From Pollutimonas thiosulfatoxidans (lineage in GTDB: Bacteria; Pseudomonadota; Gammaproteobacteria; Burkholderiales; Burkholderiaceae_B), in the NCBI RefSeq assembly GCF_004022565.1, contig NZ_CP022987.1, positions 2,728,001-2,792,000 on the forward strand: a DNA stretch of 64,000 nucleotides, given 5' to 3'. The stretch's first letter is position 1. Each line of letters starts with the position of its first letter. This document shows positions 33,327-41,836 of this stretch, one piece after another. A program made the translations under genes and the position numbers. Under the pieces are notes generated by a model. The model saw nothing but the letters and a program-made list of their open reading frames with translations. It was not told the origin of the DNA and did no database searches.

Positions 33327-34439
33327 TTAGCGGCGCAGGAATTGTTCTTCTGTCGAGCGGCTCAGCTCTTCAAACCGTTCCGGCGAAATCGGCTGGAAGA
33401 TGGTCAAGCGTGGCAAGGCCGCCAAGTCGATCTCATACGTGCCTTTGTTGTTGCCAAATAAGCGGCCTCCTTCTGCTTGGTCAATGGCTTCTAAGGTATT
33501 CGCACGAGTTAACACTTCCATAAACAGCGCAGCCGCATAGGAATTGCTGCCGCCGTCGATCACCGACACGGTAATGCCCTGGCCCAACAGCGGGTCTTGC
33601 ATGACGAAGTCGATCGGTGCTCCCTGGAATTTCAAGCGGACCGGCCGATGCGCCCCCATATTCCAAGCAACGTCGATCTCACCTTGGGCCAAGCCGTCCG
33701 CGAGCGAGGCAATACTTGGATACAAGCGATTGTCCAGTTGTGCAAGCCTATCGACGAGGTTCTTTGCGCTTTGCTCCCCAAGAGCGTCGTTCAGCCCCGA
33801 TACCAGCGCTGGCAGATGCGATGTGGTGCCTACTCGCCCTTTCCATTTTGGATCGGCAATTTGCTCCAGCGTCTTTGGCGCTTCCTCATTCTTTACGCGG
33901 TCAGTACGCCACGCGATGGTCGATGGCAACACCTCGTAGGCAACTGCCGTCCAGCCGTCCTGGCCGCTACCGAAAACAAAGCCCGAATCAAAGTCTTGCC
34001 AGCTCGTGGGCTCATATGCTCCCAGTGAGTCCTTGAGCAAATCCAGCCAACCTACGCTCGAAATGGCAACGTCGCCACCGACCCGTTTAGCCCGCGCTTC
34101 GGTGTTAACGCGCTGCACGATTTCCGGCTCGCGCAGGCGTACAAAGTCAACCTTCATATCCGGGTATTGCTTATTGAAGAAACTAATTAGCACGTCGGCT
34201 CTATCAATTCCCAAGGCACCATAAACGGTCAGACGACCTTCCTTGCGAGCTTGCGCTTCCATCACTTCAAGACGCTTGGTTGGCTCGAGGCTATTAAGAT
34301 ACGTCCATACTTCCGGCGAGCCCGACGGCGGCGCCTCGGCGGCGAAGGCCGGACCGCGTAAGAGACCGCAGAACAAGAATATAAGTAAGGACCAACGCGC
34401 CCATCGAAGGGGCTTGCGGGTTAAAGATGTCTCTGCCAT
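33327..34439 (-). CDS. Periplasmic solute-binding protein, Fe(III)/AfuA-type family
   Basis: The 370-residue protein has a signal peptide (hydrophobic WSLLIFLFCGLLRG, cleavage after AFA near residue 34). Its mature fold, opening with EARKEGRLTVYGALG, belongs to the ferric-binding/type 6 solute-binding family. It should capture the ligand for the double permease and ATPase downstream. It is first in the operon, with a strong AAGGAG before its ATG. The genes around it are catabolic, so the ligand is more likely an organic acid than iron. Ligand not identifiable from sequence. Confidence 0.88.
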   Translation of the reverse strand: MAETSLTRKPLRWARWSLLIFLFCGLLRGPAFAAEAPPSGSPEVWTYLNSLEPTKRLEVMEAQARKEGRLTVYGALGIDRADVLISFFNKQYPDMKVDFVRLREPEIVQRVNTEARAKRVGGDVAISSVGWLDLLKDSLGAYEPTSWQDFDSGFVFGSGQDGWTAVAYEVLPSTIAWRTDRVKNEEAPKTLEQIADPKWKGRVGTTSHLPALVSGLNDALGEQSAKNLVDRLAQLDNRLYPSIASLADGLAQGEIDVAWNMGAHRPVRLKFQGAPIDFVMQDPLLGQGITVSVIDGGSNSYAAALFMEVLTRANTLEAIDQAEGGRLFGNNKGTYEIDLAALPRLTIFQPISPERFEELSRSTEEQFLRR

Positions 34440-34533
34440 GTAAATCTCCTTGAATCTTCAATACGCACGCCAGGACTAAACCAGCGGTCGCCACGGTGAT
34501 ATTACGGAGTGGAACTACGGCTAATTATTTTTT

Positions 34534-34551
34534 ATACTCAATTGATTGTAT
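34534..34551. promoter_or_regulatory. Candidate LysR-type operator between the ABC operon and lysR
   Basis: ATAC at 34534-34537 and GTAT at 34548-34551 form inverted half-sites with a ten-base interior centred on CAATTG. LysR boxes are partly palindromic T-N11-A motifs, and this is the clearest such element in the AT-rich gap (34440-34684) between the divergent transporter operon and the LysR gene. The spacing is not the textbook ATAC-N7-GTAT, so it is a tentative call. Confidence 0.35.
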
Positions 34552-34684
34552 GGTCTTACCCCTCCTTTGAATATTTGAAAATTTCTTCCGACAACGAAAA
34601 ATAATTTTAATAGCCCCGCCCGTAGAAGGAGGCGCCTGTGATGATGAGCGATTGCGCGGTATCTGGTGCCTTGGTGACGTCTGT

Positions 34685-35617
34685 ATGAGCGAACACCTGC
34701 CCTCGACGGCTGCCTTGAACGTCTTCAAGCACTTGTTCATACTGCGCAGCGTCAACAAGGTGGCCGAGCATCTGCACCTGACACCACCAGCAGTCAGCTA
34801 TCAGATCAATGCACTGGAGCGTCTTTTTGGGCAAAAGCTGTTTGTAAGATCTCCCCACGGAATGAAGCCGACAGAGTTTGCCGAGTCGGTTCATTTCGAT
34901 ATCACAGCGGCGCTAAGGCATATGCAGAATGCTCTAAGAAGGTCGCGCGAAGAACAGCAGCAGGCTCCGGTACGTATTCTGGCAACCCAGGCCTTCTTAA
35001 GCCTGTGGCTCTTGCCAAAAATGTCGGATCTCCTGGACCGCTTCAAGGGTGTCGGCTTTGAGATCATAAGTTGGGCGGGTGGAGCAGTCGATGAAAGCAG
35101 CAGCCATCAAAGCACCTGTGATTTTGAGTTTCGCTATGCACTGCCCAGTTCGCTTGAACATAACAACGGCGCGCGCCTGCTCGCACCCGACCTGGCCATT
35201 CCGGTTTGCTCGCCGGCTTATCTACAGCGGCTTAATGGCGCGTTGCGAGTAACAAATACACAAGGGATCACCATGCTGCATGCCAGGAACTGGCCCGGCA
35301 TCTGGGAACGCTGGAGCGACGCGGCCTTCGGGCAAACCATCGCCGTCGACAAGAACGTACTTTTTCAAAGTACTTCGTTATGCGTCCAGGCGGCATTGAG
35401 CGGCATAGGCGTCGCGCTGGTTCATGCACCCTTGATCACACAAGAGCTTGAAAGCAAAACGCTGGTTCGCGCGCACTCATTCGGTTTAGAGGTGGAGGAA
35501 GCCTACTATGCCATTTTGAATGATGGGCAAGGAAAGCACGCCAACCTGTTTGAAGGTCTTGTCACGTGGTGCCACAAGCACATGAAGGTCGACGAGGTAC
35601 GGCTACAACGTAAATAA
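34685..35617 (+). CDS. LysR-family transcriptional regulator
   Basis: The 310-residue protein has an N-terminal winged HTH (about 8-65; RSVNKVAEHLHLTPPAVSYQ, LERLFGQKLF) and a C-terminal ligand-binding domain (about 90-300) of the GcvA-like sort. It is divergent from the transporter/FAH/dehydrogenase operon and probably activates it in response to the substrate. I start it at the ATG at 34685; an earlier in-frame GTG/TTG start would add residues with no HTH character. Its stop is 3 nt from the rfbD stop (convergent). Confidence 0.9.
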   Translation: MSEHLPSTAALNVFKHLFILRSVNKVAEHLHLTPPAVSYQINALERLFGQKLFVRSPHGMKPTEFAESVHFDITAALRHMQNALRRSREEQQQAPVRILATQAFLSLWLLPKMSDLLDRFKGVGFEIISWAGGAVDESSSHQSTCDFEFRYALPSSLEHNNGARLLAPDLAIPVCSPAYLQRLNGALRVTNTQGITMLHARNWPGIWERWSDAAFGQTIAVDKNVLFQSTSLCVQAALSGIGVALVHAPLITQELESKTLVRAHSFGLEVEEAYYAILNDGQGKHANLFEGLVTWCHKHMKVDEVRLQRK

Positions 35618-35620
35618 GGC

Positions 35621-36502
35621 TTACACGCGCGCCATCACATAAGCCAGCGCTTGCTCCAGCGGTCTGGGTTCAATGCCCAGGCTCGCGATCTTCTCGCAAG
35701 ACAGCACCGATGACGCTGGCCTGGCAGCAGGTGTTGGATAGTCGCTGGTCGGTATCGGCTCCAGCGCCGGCACCACAAAGCTAGCGTCCATGCTGTGCTT
35801 GCAGTCAAAGATGCGCTTTGCAAAGACGAACCACGACAACACGGTGGCGCCGGAATAGTGATAAAGCCCGGACACCGGCTGCGACATGCCATGAATAGCC
35901 AGTATGGCGTCAGCCAGGTCGCCCGCATAAGTCGGACAGCCAATCTGGTCATCCACCACCCGTATGGGTGACGATGGCGGCTCCTCCTTTGCCTGATAGC
36001 GCTCGGCCACTCGCAGCATGGTCCTCAGGAAATTATTGCCGTATTCGCTATACACCCACGAAGTCCGTATGACGCATGCTGCAGGCATGGCGGCCAGCAC
36101 TGCTTTCTCGCCCTGCAGCTTGGTGGCGCCATATACGTTTAGCGGGTTGGTTGGATCGGCCTCGCCATAAGGCTGGACCGCCGAGCCATTAAACACGTAG
36201 TCGGTGGAAACATGCACCAGGCGCGCGCCAACTTCGCGTGCGACGCCCGCCAACTCGGCCGGCGCCGTCGCATTGACCGCAAGCGCCAAGTCGGGCTCGG
36301 TCTCGGCGCGATCCACGGCCGTATAGGCCGCCGCGTTGATGATCCAGTCTGGCTGCGCTTGTCGCACATACTCCGCAATGGAGGCCGGCTGTGACATGTC
36401 CAGCTCTTGCCGGTCGGGCATCAGCAAGTGGGCTTGGTCCGGATAGCGGTCCTGCAGGCAACGGCCCAGTTGGCCTCGTGCCCCTGTTAGCAGAATCTTC
36501 AT
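35621..36502 (-). CDS. rfbD: dTDP-4-dehydrorhamnose reductase
   Basis: The 293-residue SDR makes dTDP-L-rhamnose, the last step of the pathway. Landmarks are LLTGARGQLGRCL, the NAAAYTAVDRAE block and YGATKLQGE with the catalytic Tyr/Lys. It lies downstream of rfbC with a 26-nt gap and reads the same way. rfbB is 17 kb to the left on the other strand. Length and motifs are typical, with no sign of damage. Confidence 0.95.
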   Translation of the reverse strand: MKILLTGARGQLGRCLQDRYPDQAHLLMPDRQELDMSQPASIAEYVRQAQPDWIINAAAYTAVDRAETEPDLALAVNATAPAELAGVAREVGARLVHVSTDYVFNGSAVQPYGEADPTNPLNVYGATKLQGEKAVLAAMPAACVIRTSWVYSEYGNNFLRTMLRVAERYQAKEEPPSSPIRVVDDQIGCPTYAGDLADAILAIHGMSQPVSGLYHYSGATVLSWFVFAKRIFDCKHSMDASFVVPALEPIPTSDYPTPAARPASSVLSCEKIASLGIEPRPLEQALAYVMARV

Positions 36503-36528
36503 GGCTGCTCCTCTTGCTGGCGTATGGA

Positions 36529-37077
36529 TCAGGGCAGGCGGCCCTCTTCGTGCAGCTGTGTCAGGCTGGCGCCGTTACGATCCTTGCTCGAGAGCACCTT
36601 GGCACCCTCAGGCCAGGCGATGGCCAATTCTGGATCGTTCCAACGTAGGCAGGCCTCGTCGTCCGGCCTGTAGATATCGGTGCATTTGTATTCGACCACG
36701 GCGCTGTCGGACAACACGTAAAGACCATGGGCGAAGCCTGGCGGTATCCAAAGCTGCGTATGCCCATCAGCGGCAAGCACCATGCCTTCCCATCGCCCAA
36801 AGGTGGACGAATCGCGGCGCAAGTCCACGACGACGTCGAAAATCTCGCCCTGCGACACGCGTAGCAACTTGCCTTGCGGATGCTTGACTTGATAATGCAG
36901 GCCGCGCAGGACGCCGCGCCCGGAATAGCTGCAGTTGTCCTGGACGAAGCGGTGCGTGCCCACGACCGCTGCGTAGCGCTGCGCGTGATAGCTTTCTAGA
37001 AAACTGCCGCGCTCATCGTGGTAAACCTCAAGTTCTATACGCTTGACGCCCGCGAGCGCGGTATCGTGCACCTTCAT
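36529..37077 (-). CDS. rfbC: dTDP-4-dehydrorhamnose 3,5-epimerase
   Basis: The 182-residue cupin enzyme epimerises C3 and C5 of dTDP-4-keto-6-deoxyglucose. It shows FVQDNCSYSGRGVLRGLHYQ, which carries the catalytic histidine and substrate-binding arginines, and PPGFAHGLYVLSD. Length matches RmlC. It is first in the rfbCD pair; nothing upstream suggests an rfbA. The start ATG is at 37075-37077, with a GAAAG sequence shortly before. Confidence 0.95.
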   Translation of the reverse strand: MKVHDTALAGVKRIELEVYHDERGSFLESYHAQRYAAVVGTHRFVQDNCSYSGRGVLRGLHYQVKHPQGKLLRVSQGEIFDVVVDLRRDSSTFGRWEGMVLAADGHTQLWIPPGFAHGLYVLSDSAVVEYKCTDIYRPDDEACLRWNDPELAIAWPEGAKVLSSKDRNGASLTQLHEEGRLP

Positions 37078-37148
37078 GGCGCTTTCCTTGCAATGCTGGC
37101 AGCCAGCGGCCGCCCGTCGGCGAATTTTAGCCGCTCGGCAGGAAAGCT

Positions 37149-37934
37149 TTACAAGGCCCCACTAACCTGCATGAGGTCGCCCGATACGTAGCTGCTGCCG
37201 CTCGACGCGAAGAACAGTGCAGCATCGGCGACCTCTTCTCCTGTACCCGGACGGCCCACAGGAATATCGGCCGTCATCTTGCGTTGTTCGCTTTCGCTAA
37301 GCGAACGATACTTCTTGGCGATTCTGGCCTCGGGATCAGCGTGTATCAGTCCGGGTGCAAGCGCATTCACGGTAATGCCATACGGGCCAAGGTCCTTTGC
37401 AAGTTGCCGGGTAAAACCTACCAGCGCACTCTTGGCCGTGGCATACGGCAAGCGGGCGTTAACAGTCTTCAAGGGGCCCGCCATACCGTCGCGCAGCGTG
37501 GACGACATATTGATGATGCGACCGTAGCCTTTTTCCCTCATGGCCGGGGCCACTCGCCGGCTAAAAAGAAATGCGCTCTTCAGATTAAGGTTCATGACGT
37601 AGTCCCATACGTCCTCGCTGATGTCATCGATATTAAGGCAAGGATGAGGACCACTACCACCGGCATTATTCACCAGGATGTCGATCGGACCTACAACATC
37701 GACAAGTTCGCTTACCGCGCGGTCCACCTCTTTCGGATCGGCGACGTTGCACAACGCAACAGCAACGCGTGTTCCGATCTCTTCAAGTTCTTTACGTATC
37801 CGTTCAAGGCCTTCCTGGTCGACATCGACCAGCGCCAGAACGGCGCCCTCTTGTGCGTATCGTCTGGCGATACATGCGCCGATACCGTTCGCCGCTCCAG
37901 TTATAAGCGCAGTTCTTCCGGACAGACATGCCAT
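37149..37934 (-). CDS. Short-chain dehydrogenase/reductase (FabG-like)
   Basis: The 261-residue classical SDR has ALITGAANGIGACIARR (NAD(P) binding), LVNNAGG, the catalytic Ser in MSSTLRDG and YATAKSALVG (Tyr/Lys). It is the last gene of the transport/catabolic operon that starts with the TauD-type dioxygenase gene. A likely role is oxidation or reduction of a hydroxy/keto intermediate of the imported compound. The exact substrate is not readable. It follows livG by about 30 bases. Confidence 0.88.
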   Translation of the reverse strand: MACLSGRTALITGAANGIGACIARRYAQEGAVLALVDVDQEGLERIRKELEEIGTRVAVALCNVADPKEVDRAVSELVDVVGPIDILVNNAGGSGPHPCLNIDDISEDVWDYVMNLNLKSAFLFSRRVAPAMREKGYGRIINMSSTLRDGMAGPLKTVNARLPYATAKSALVGFTRQLAKDLGPYGITVNALAPGLIHADPEARIAKKYRSLSESEQRKMTADIPVGRPGTGEEVADAALFFASSGSSYVSGDLMQVSGAL

Positions 37935-37965
37935 GTTTGCTTTCCCGTATTGGTTTCAGTATGAG

Positions 37966-38718
37966 TTACTCGCCGAGATATGCGGCTCGAACTGCTGCAT
38001 CGGCGCGGATAACATCCGCAGAGCCCTCTGCTATTTTCTGTCCTTGTTGGAGCACCGTGATAGTGTCGCTGATGTCCATGACCAACGACATATTGTGTTC
38101 AATCAACACTATCGTGAGTCCGCCTGCTTCGACTAAGCCGCTAAGGAAACGCTTGGTGAAGTCGATGTCTTCGCTGCCCATTCCCGCGGTTGGCTCATCC
38201 AGGAAAAGTACCGACGGATTGCTGGCCAGTGCCAGTCCGATCTCGAGTCGGCGCTGTTCGCCATGTGATAGCTCGCCAGCGAATGACCGTGCTTTGTGTT
38301 CAAGCGAAAAACGCTCGAGCAGGTGATGCGCGCCCTCGACAAGGGAAGCCTGACTACTGCATTGCGTTACGAAGTTGAATGCGCCCAAGCCTGACTTTCC
38401 CTGAAGCGCCAGCCGCATGTTCTCGTGCACCGTCAGGTCGAAAAAAAGATTAGTGACCTGAAAGGAACGTGATAGTCCACGCTGCAAGCGCTTCGATACC
38501 GGTAAGCCGTCAATTCTTTCACCGCGAAGCTCGATCTGGCCCGAGGAAATCCCGACTAGCCCGCTTAAGGCATTGAACAAGGTGGTTTTACCTGCGCCGT
38601 TGGGGCCGATGATCGCATGGACGCTGCCGGGCACGACGTCCAGGTCAACGCTGTCTACCGCAAGAAAAGCACCATAGCGAACAGTAAGCTTACGCGCACG
38701 TAGCACTGTCTCGGTCAT
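37966..38718 (-). CDS. livG: Branched-chain-amino-acid-type ABC transporter ATPase (LivG)
   Basis: The 250-residue ATPase has Walker A GPNGAGKTTLFNAL, signature LSHGEQRRLEIGLA and Walker B SVLFLDEPTAGMG. It is the LivG half of a heteromeric importer with LivF (42729-43427). Its ATG at 38716-38718 would overlap the stop of livM in the frame that livM appears to have lost (see livM). The substrate need not be an amino acid; many LivFGHM systems import amides, aromatic acids or urea. Confidence 0.93.
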   Translation of the reverse strand: MTETVLRARKLTVRYGAFLAVDSVDLDVVPGSVHAIIGPNGAGKTTLFNALSGLVGISSGQIELRGERIDGLPVSKRLQRGLSRSFQVTNLFFDLTVHENMRLALQGKSGLGAFNFVTQCSSQASLVEGAHHLLERFSLEHKARSFAGELSHGEQRRLEIGLALASNPSVLFLDEPTAGMGSEDIDFTKRFLSGLVEAGGLTIVLIEHNMSLVMDISDTITVLQQGQKIAEGSADVIRADAAVRAAYLGE

Positions 38719-38728
38719 GACCTATCCT

Positions 38729-39688
38729 TCACTTGCAGCGGCAATGCCGCCGCTCGGTTCGACTGCCACTGTTGTATACGCTGCACCAGAACGTCCACCA
38801 CCCCCCCCTAAGCACGACAATGACGAAGATCATCAGCGCACCCATCAGCATGAGCCATCGCGGCCAAATGGGAGCAAGAAGATCCGCTGCCAGCAGGAAT
38901 ATGGCAGCCCCTACGACCGGCCCCAGAGTGGTGCCCACTCCGCCGACAATTGCCATAATGACAAGCTTTTCTGCTGTTTCGAAATCGACGCTGTTCAGGG
39001 GAACGAAACGCATTAGCATGGCGTACAGCGAACCTGCCATACCCGTTATAAAGCCCGAAGCTGCGAATGCGGAAATCATGAAATACTTCGTGCGGTAGCC
39101 AAGAACTTCGGTGCGTACCTCATTCAAGCGCAAGGCATTTAAGACGCTGCCCAGCGGCGCGAGCGATAAGCGCTGAATGAACACAAAAACAACGATCAGC
39201 ACACATGCGGTATAGATCATGAATGCCGCCGGTGACTGCAGATCAAAAAGCACGTGACCGAACAGTGTGATGTCGGTCCGGACCACATCCGCCAAGCCAT
39301 TCTCGCCGCCAGTGTAATCTTTGAAAGTCAGGGCCAGGAAATATCCGACCTGCTGAAGCACCAGGGTCAACATGACCAGGTAAATTCCTCTGACGCGGGT
39401 TGCAAGCAGGGCAAACAGAACAGCCAGGATAAGCCCGATCGCACCGCCGATTAACGTTACGAGGGGAGCGCTGAAGGGAAGCGTTGCCGTCAACATCGCC
39501 GACAGATACGCGGCCCCGCCAAAGAACACACTTTGTCCAAACGATAACAGGCCAGTCATCCCGTACAACACGTTGAAACCCAACGCAGCGATGGCGAAGA
39601 TAAAGATCTCGCTCGACAGCGATGCTGACCCCGACATAGCTAAAGTCACGGCAATAACAAGGGCCAGCCCAATAATATTCCAACGCAT
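38729..39688 (-). CDS. livM: Branched-chain-amino-acid-type ABC permease (LivM); last codons probably out of frame
   Basis: The 319-residue permease has about ten membrane segments and the LivM pattern GMTGLLSFGQSVFFGGAAYL, ending in MGALMIFVIVVLRGG. The final stretch then turns into WWTFWCSVYNSG, cysteine- and tryptophan-rich and unlike LivM. A G8 tract (C8 at 38801-38808 on the plus strand) causes this. With nine Gs the frame would read GGVVDVLVQRIQQWQ and stop at 38715-38717, overlapping the livG ATG as ATGA. So either the gene is phase-variable or mutated here, or one base was lost in sequencing. The rest of the protein is intact. Confidence 0.85.
   Translation of the reverse strand: MRWNIIGLALVIAVTLAMSGSASLSSEIFIFAIAALGFNVLYGMTGLLSFGQSVFFGGAAYLSAMLTATLPFSAPLVTLIGGAIGLILAVLFALLATRVRGIYLVMLTLVLQQVGYFLALTFKDYTGGENGLADVVRTDITLFGHVLFDLQSPAAFMIYTACVLIVVFVFIQRLSLAPLGSVLNALRLNEVRTEVLGYRTKYFMISAFAASGFITGMAGSLYAMLMRFVPLNSVDFETAEKLVIMAIVGGVGTTLGPVVGAAIFLLAADLLAPIWPRWLMLMGALMIFVIVVLRGGWWTFWCSVYNSGSRTERRHCRCK
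38801..38808 (-). repeat. G8 homopolymer in the livM reading frame
   Basis: Eight consecutive C (plus strand), read as G8 in livM, sit where the reading frame appears to break. Slippage by +1 would restore the expected C-terminus and the overlap with livG. Confidence 0.8.
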
Positions 39689-39712
39689 TATGTACTCCAG
39701 ATTGCGAGGGGC

Positions 39713-40570
39713 TCAGCTCTTGCCAAGCAAACCGTTGGGCTTGAGCAGCAGAACAGCACCAACAGCGCAGTAAATCATCAGACGCGCGCCCTCAGGCCAG
39801 ACAGTGCTCATTAAGCTTTGCACTATGCCAACCAGAAGCCCTCCAAACAACGCTCCTGTAAAAGACCCAAGGCCGCCAACAATAACCACTGCAAATGCGA
39901 TCGCCAAGGCGTCGAATCCCATGGCAGGGTCGACACCTCGGAGCGGTGCCGCCATGACTCCGCCTAGACCCGCCAACAGACCACCCAACGCAAACCCGCC
40001 GGAGAAGATGCGGGCCACGTTGACGCCTAGCAGGGACACCATGGGTGCCTCTTGGCTGGATGCCCGCAACAATGACCCGAACTTGGTCTTTTCCAGCAAA
40101 AGATAGAGAAGGACGGCAACTATCGCGGTAAAGACGATGATAAAGAGCCTGTATTGTGGGTAGACAAAGTTACCAACTATAAACACCCCTGCCAGCTCGG
40201 CGGGCACTGGCACGTTCTGCGGCAGAGGCCCCCATATAAACACCACCGCCTCTTGAATGATCAGCATGATTCCGAACGTAATCAGAATATGGGCGCTGTG
40301 CGACAGCGCCATGACCTTGTTCAGCAAACTCTTGTTCAGGATCCAGCCCAACGCCGCAATACAAAGCGGCGCTACCAACATGGACAAGTAGAAGCTGCCT
40401 GTGCGGCTGACGATTTCGTAACAGATATAAGCGCCCAACAGATAAAAGGCTCCGTGGGCGAAGTTGACGAAATTCATCAAGCCGAACAATATGGACAAGC
40501 CGACGGACATCAGGAAATAGATCATCCCAAGTCCGATGCCATTGAGCAGCTGGAAAAAGTAGATTTGCAT
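39713..40570 (-). CDS. livH: Branched-chain-amino-acid-type ABC permease (LivH)
   Basis: The 285-residue permease has about eight hydrophobic segments. It shows the LivH features: GLMNFVNFAHGAFYLLGAY near the start, SQEAPMVSLLGVNVARIF mid-protein and LGGLGSFTGALFG-like segments toward the end. It partners LivM in the membrane. It lies 11 nt after the binding-protein gene and 24 nt before livM, in the usual order for this family of importers. Confidence 0.93.
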   Translation of the reverse strand: MQIYFFQLLNGIGLGMIYFLMSVGLSILFGLMNFVNFAHGAFYLLGAYICYEIVSRTGSFYLSMLVAPLCIAALGWILNKSLLNKVMALSHSAHILITFGIMLIIQEAVVFIWGPLPQNVPVPAELAGVFIVGNFVYPQYRLFIIVFTAIVAVLLYLLLEKTKFGSLLRASSQEAPMVSLLGVNVARIFSGGFALGGLLAGLGGVMAAPLRGVDPAMGFDALAIAFAVVIVGGLGSFTGALFGGLLVGIVQSLMSTVWPEGARLMIYCAVGAVLLLKPNGLLGKS

Positions 40571-40581
40571 TATCTAGAGTG

Positions 40582-41787
40582 TTAGGTTGAGGCCAGTTTG
40601 CAGCCGGTCTTCTCTACCGGCAGGAACGATTTTCCGGAACTGAGGATCTCGGCGAAGTCGAACTCGTCCTTCATGGCACTGCGCGCCTTACCCTTCATGA
40701 GATAGCAGTCCTTCAGTACTTGGTGGTCTCCGGCACGTACTTTTTCGACTCCGCTGATGCCTTCATACTCCAAACCTTCCATCGCCTTGATCATCTCGCG
40801 ATAGTCGGCCGTGCCCGCCTTCTTCATGGCTTCGGCAAGCATTTGTATGGTTGCATAGCCGGTGGCAAAACTATGGATGGGGCGGTCATTGTGCTTCTGG
40901 CTGTAGGCCTTGAGCAAGCGCTCATTGCCCGGGGTTTTCAGGTCGTGCCAATACTGGGTGCCGAAGTACAAGCCTTCAATGACATCGGACCCCAGGGCTC
41001 GGAACTGATCCAGCCCGGTGGACCATGGAACAATAATCGTGGTATTGCGTTTCATGCCGAAACTCACGGCGGTTCGAATCACGTCCATGGTCTGGTTGCC
41101 GAAGTTGCTGATACACAGGACGTCAGGTTGAGCAGCCATGGCGTTGGCGATATAGCCGGAAAACTCTTTCTCGGACAACGAGTGGTAGCTATTGCCTATG
41201 TGCTCGCAACCCATTTCGGCCAGCACACTCTTGGTGGATTGCAGCAGCGATTCACCGAAGACATATTGACCGGTAATGGTGTACCAGCGCTTGGCATCGG
41301 GCATCTGCTCAATAAGAGGGCGCACGGACTGCTCTACCGCACCATAGGTGCCAGCCGGCCACCGAAACGTTGACCTTGCACAGTCAGTACCCGTCATGGA
41401 GTCTGCACCGGCCTGATTGGTGTAAATGCCGCCGGACTTCTCAAGCTCTTTCGAGATGGCGAGGGCACTGGCTGAGTTTGACGTACCTGCGTAGTGCCTC
41501 ACCCCCTGTGCGTGCGCTTCTTGTACCGAGCGCACAGCTTTGCCCGGATCACTTTGGTCGTCCAACGTTATGTATCCCAATTCCACCGGCAAGCCTTGAC
41601 CGAACACCTCGACAGCAAGTCGGTTCCCTACGTCTACAGGCGTACCCACGCTAGCAAACGGACCCGACATAGAAACCGTGCCGGCTATCGTGGCTTTCTC
41701 TTTCGCAAAGGCGCGTCCGCCAATCCAAGGGCCGGACATCATTGCAGCAGTGGCTGCTGTTCGCTTGAGGAATGTTCTGCGCTGCAT
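40582..41787 (-). CDS. Leu/Ile/Val-type periplasmic solute-binding protein with Tat-like signal
   Basis: The 401-residue protein starts at the ATG complementary to 41785-41787, behind AGGAGA. Its signal begins MQRRTFLKRTAATAAMM, with the RRxFLK pattern of the twin-arginine pathway, cleaved near AFAKE (residue 26-28). The mature protein has the LivJ/AmiC-type fold (IAGTVSMSGPFASVGTPVD, SNFGNQTMDVIRT). Family members bind amino acids, amides or aromatic acids. The amidase and imidase-type genes nearby hint at an amide or imide ligand. Ligand unknown. Confidence 0.9.
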   Translation of the reverse strand: MQRRTFLKRTAATAAMMSGPWIGGRAFAKEKATIAGTVSMSGPFASVGTPVDVGNRLAVEVFGQGLPVELGYITLDDQSDPGKAVRSVQEAHAQGVRHYAGTSNSASALAISKELEKSGGIYTNQAGADSMTGTDCARSTFRWPAGTYGAVEQSVRPLIEQMPDAKRWYTITGQYVFGESLLQSTKSVLAEMGCEHIGNSYHSLSEKEFSGYIANAMAAQPDVLCISNFGNQTMDVIRTAVSFGMKRNTTIIVPWSTGLDQFRALGSDVIEGLYFGTQYWHDLKTPGNERLLKAYSQKHNDRPIHSFATGYATIQMLAEAMKKAGTADYREMIKAMEGLEYEGISGVEKVRAGDHQVLKDCYLMKGKARSAMKDEFDFAEILSSGKSFLPVEKTGCKLAST

Positions 41788-41836
41788 TGTGTTCTCCTGT
41801 ACTGAGGTGTTTGACTCGCCAGCACGCGTATCGCGT

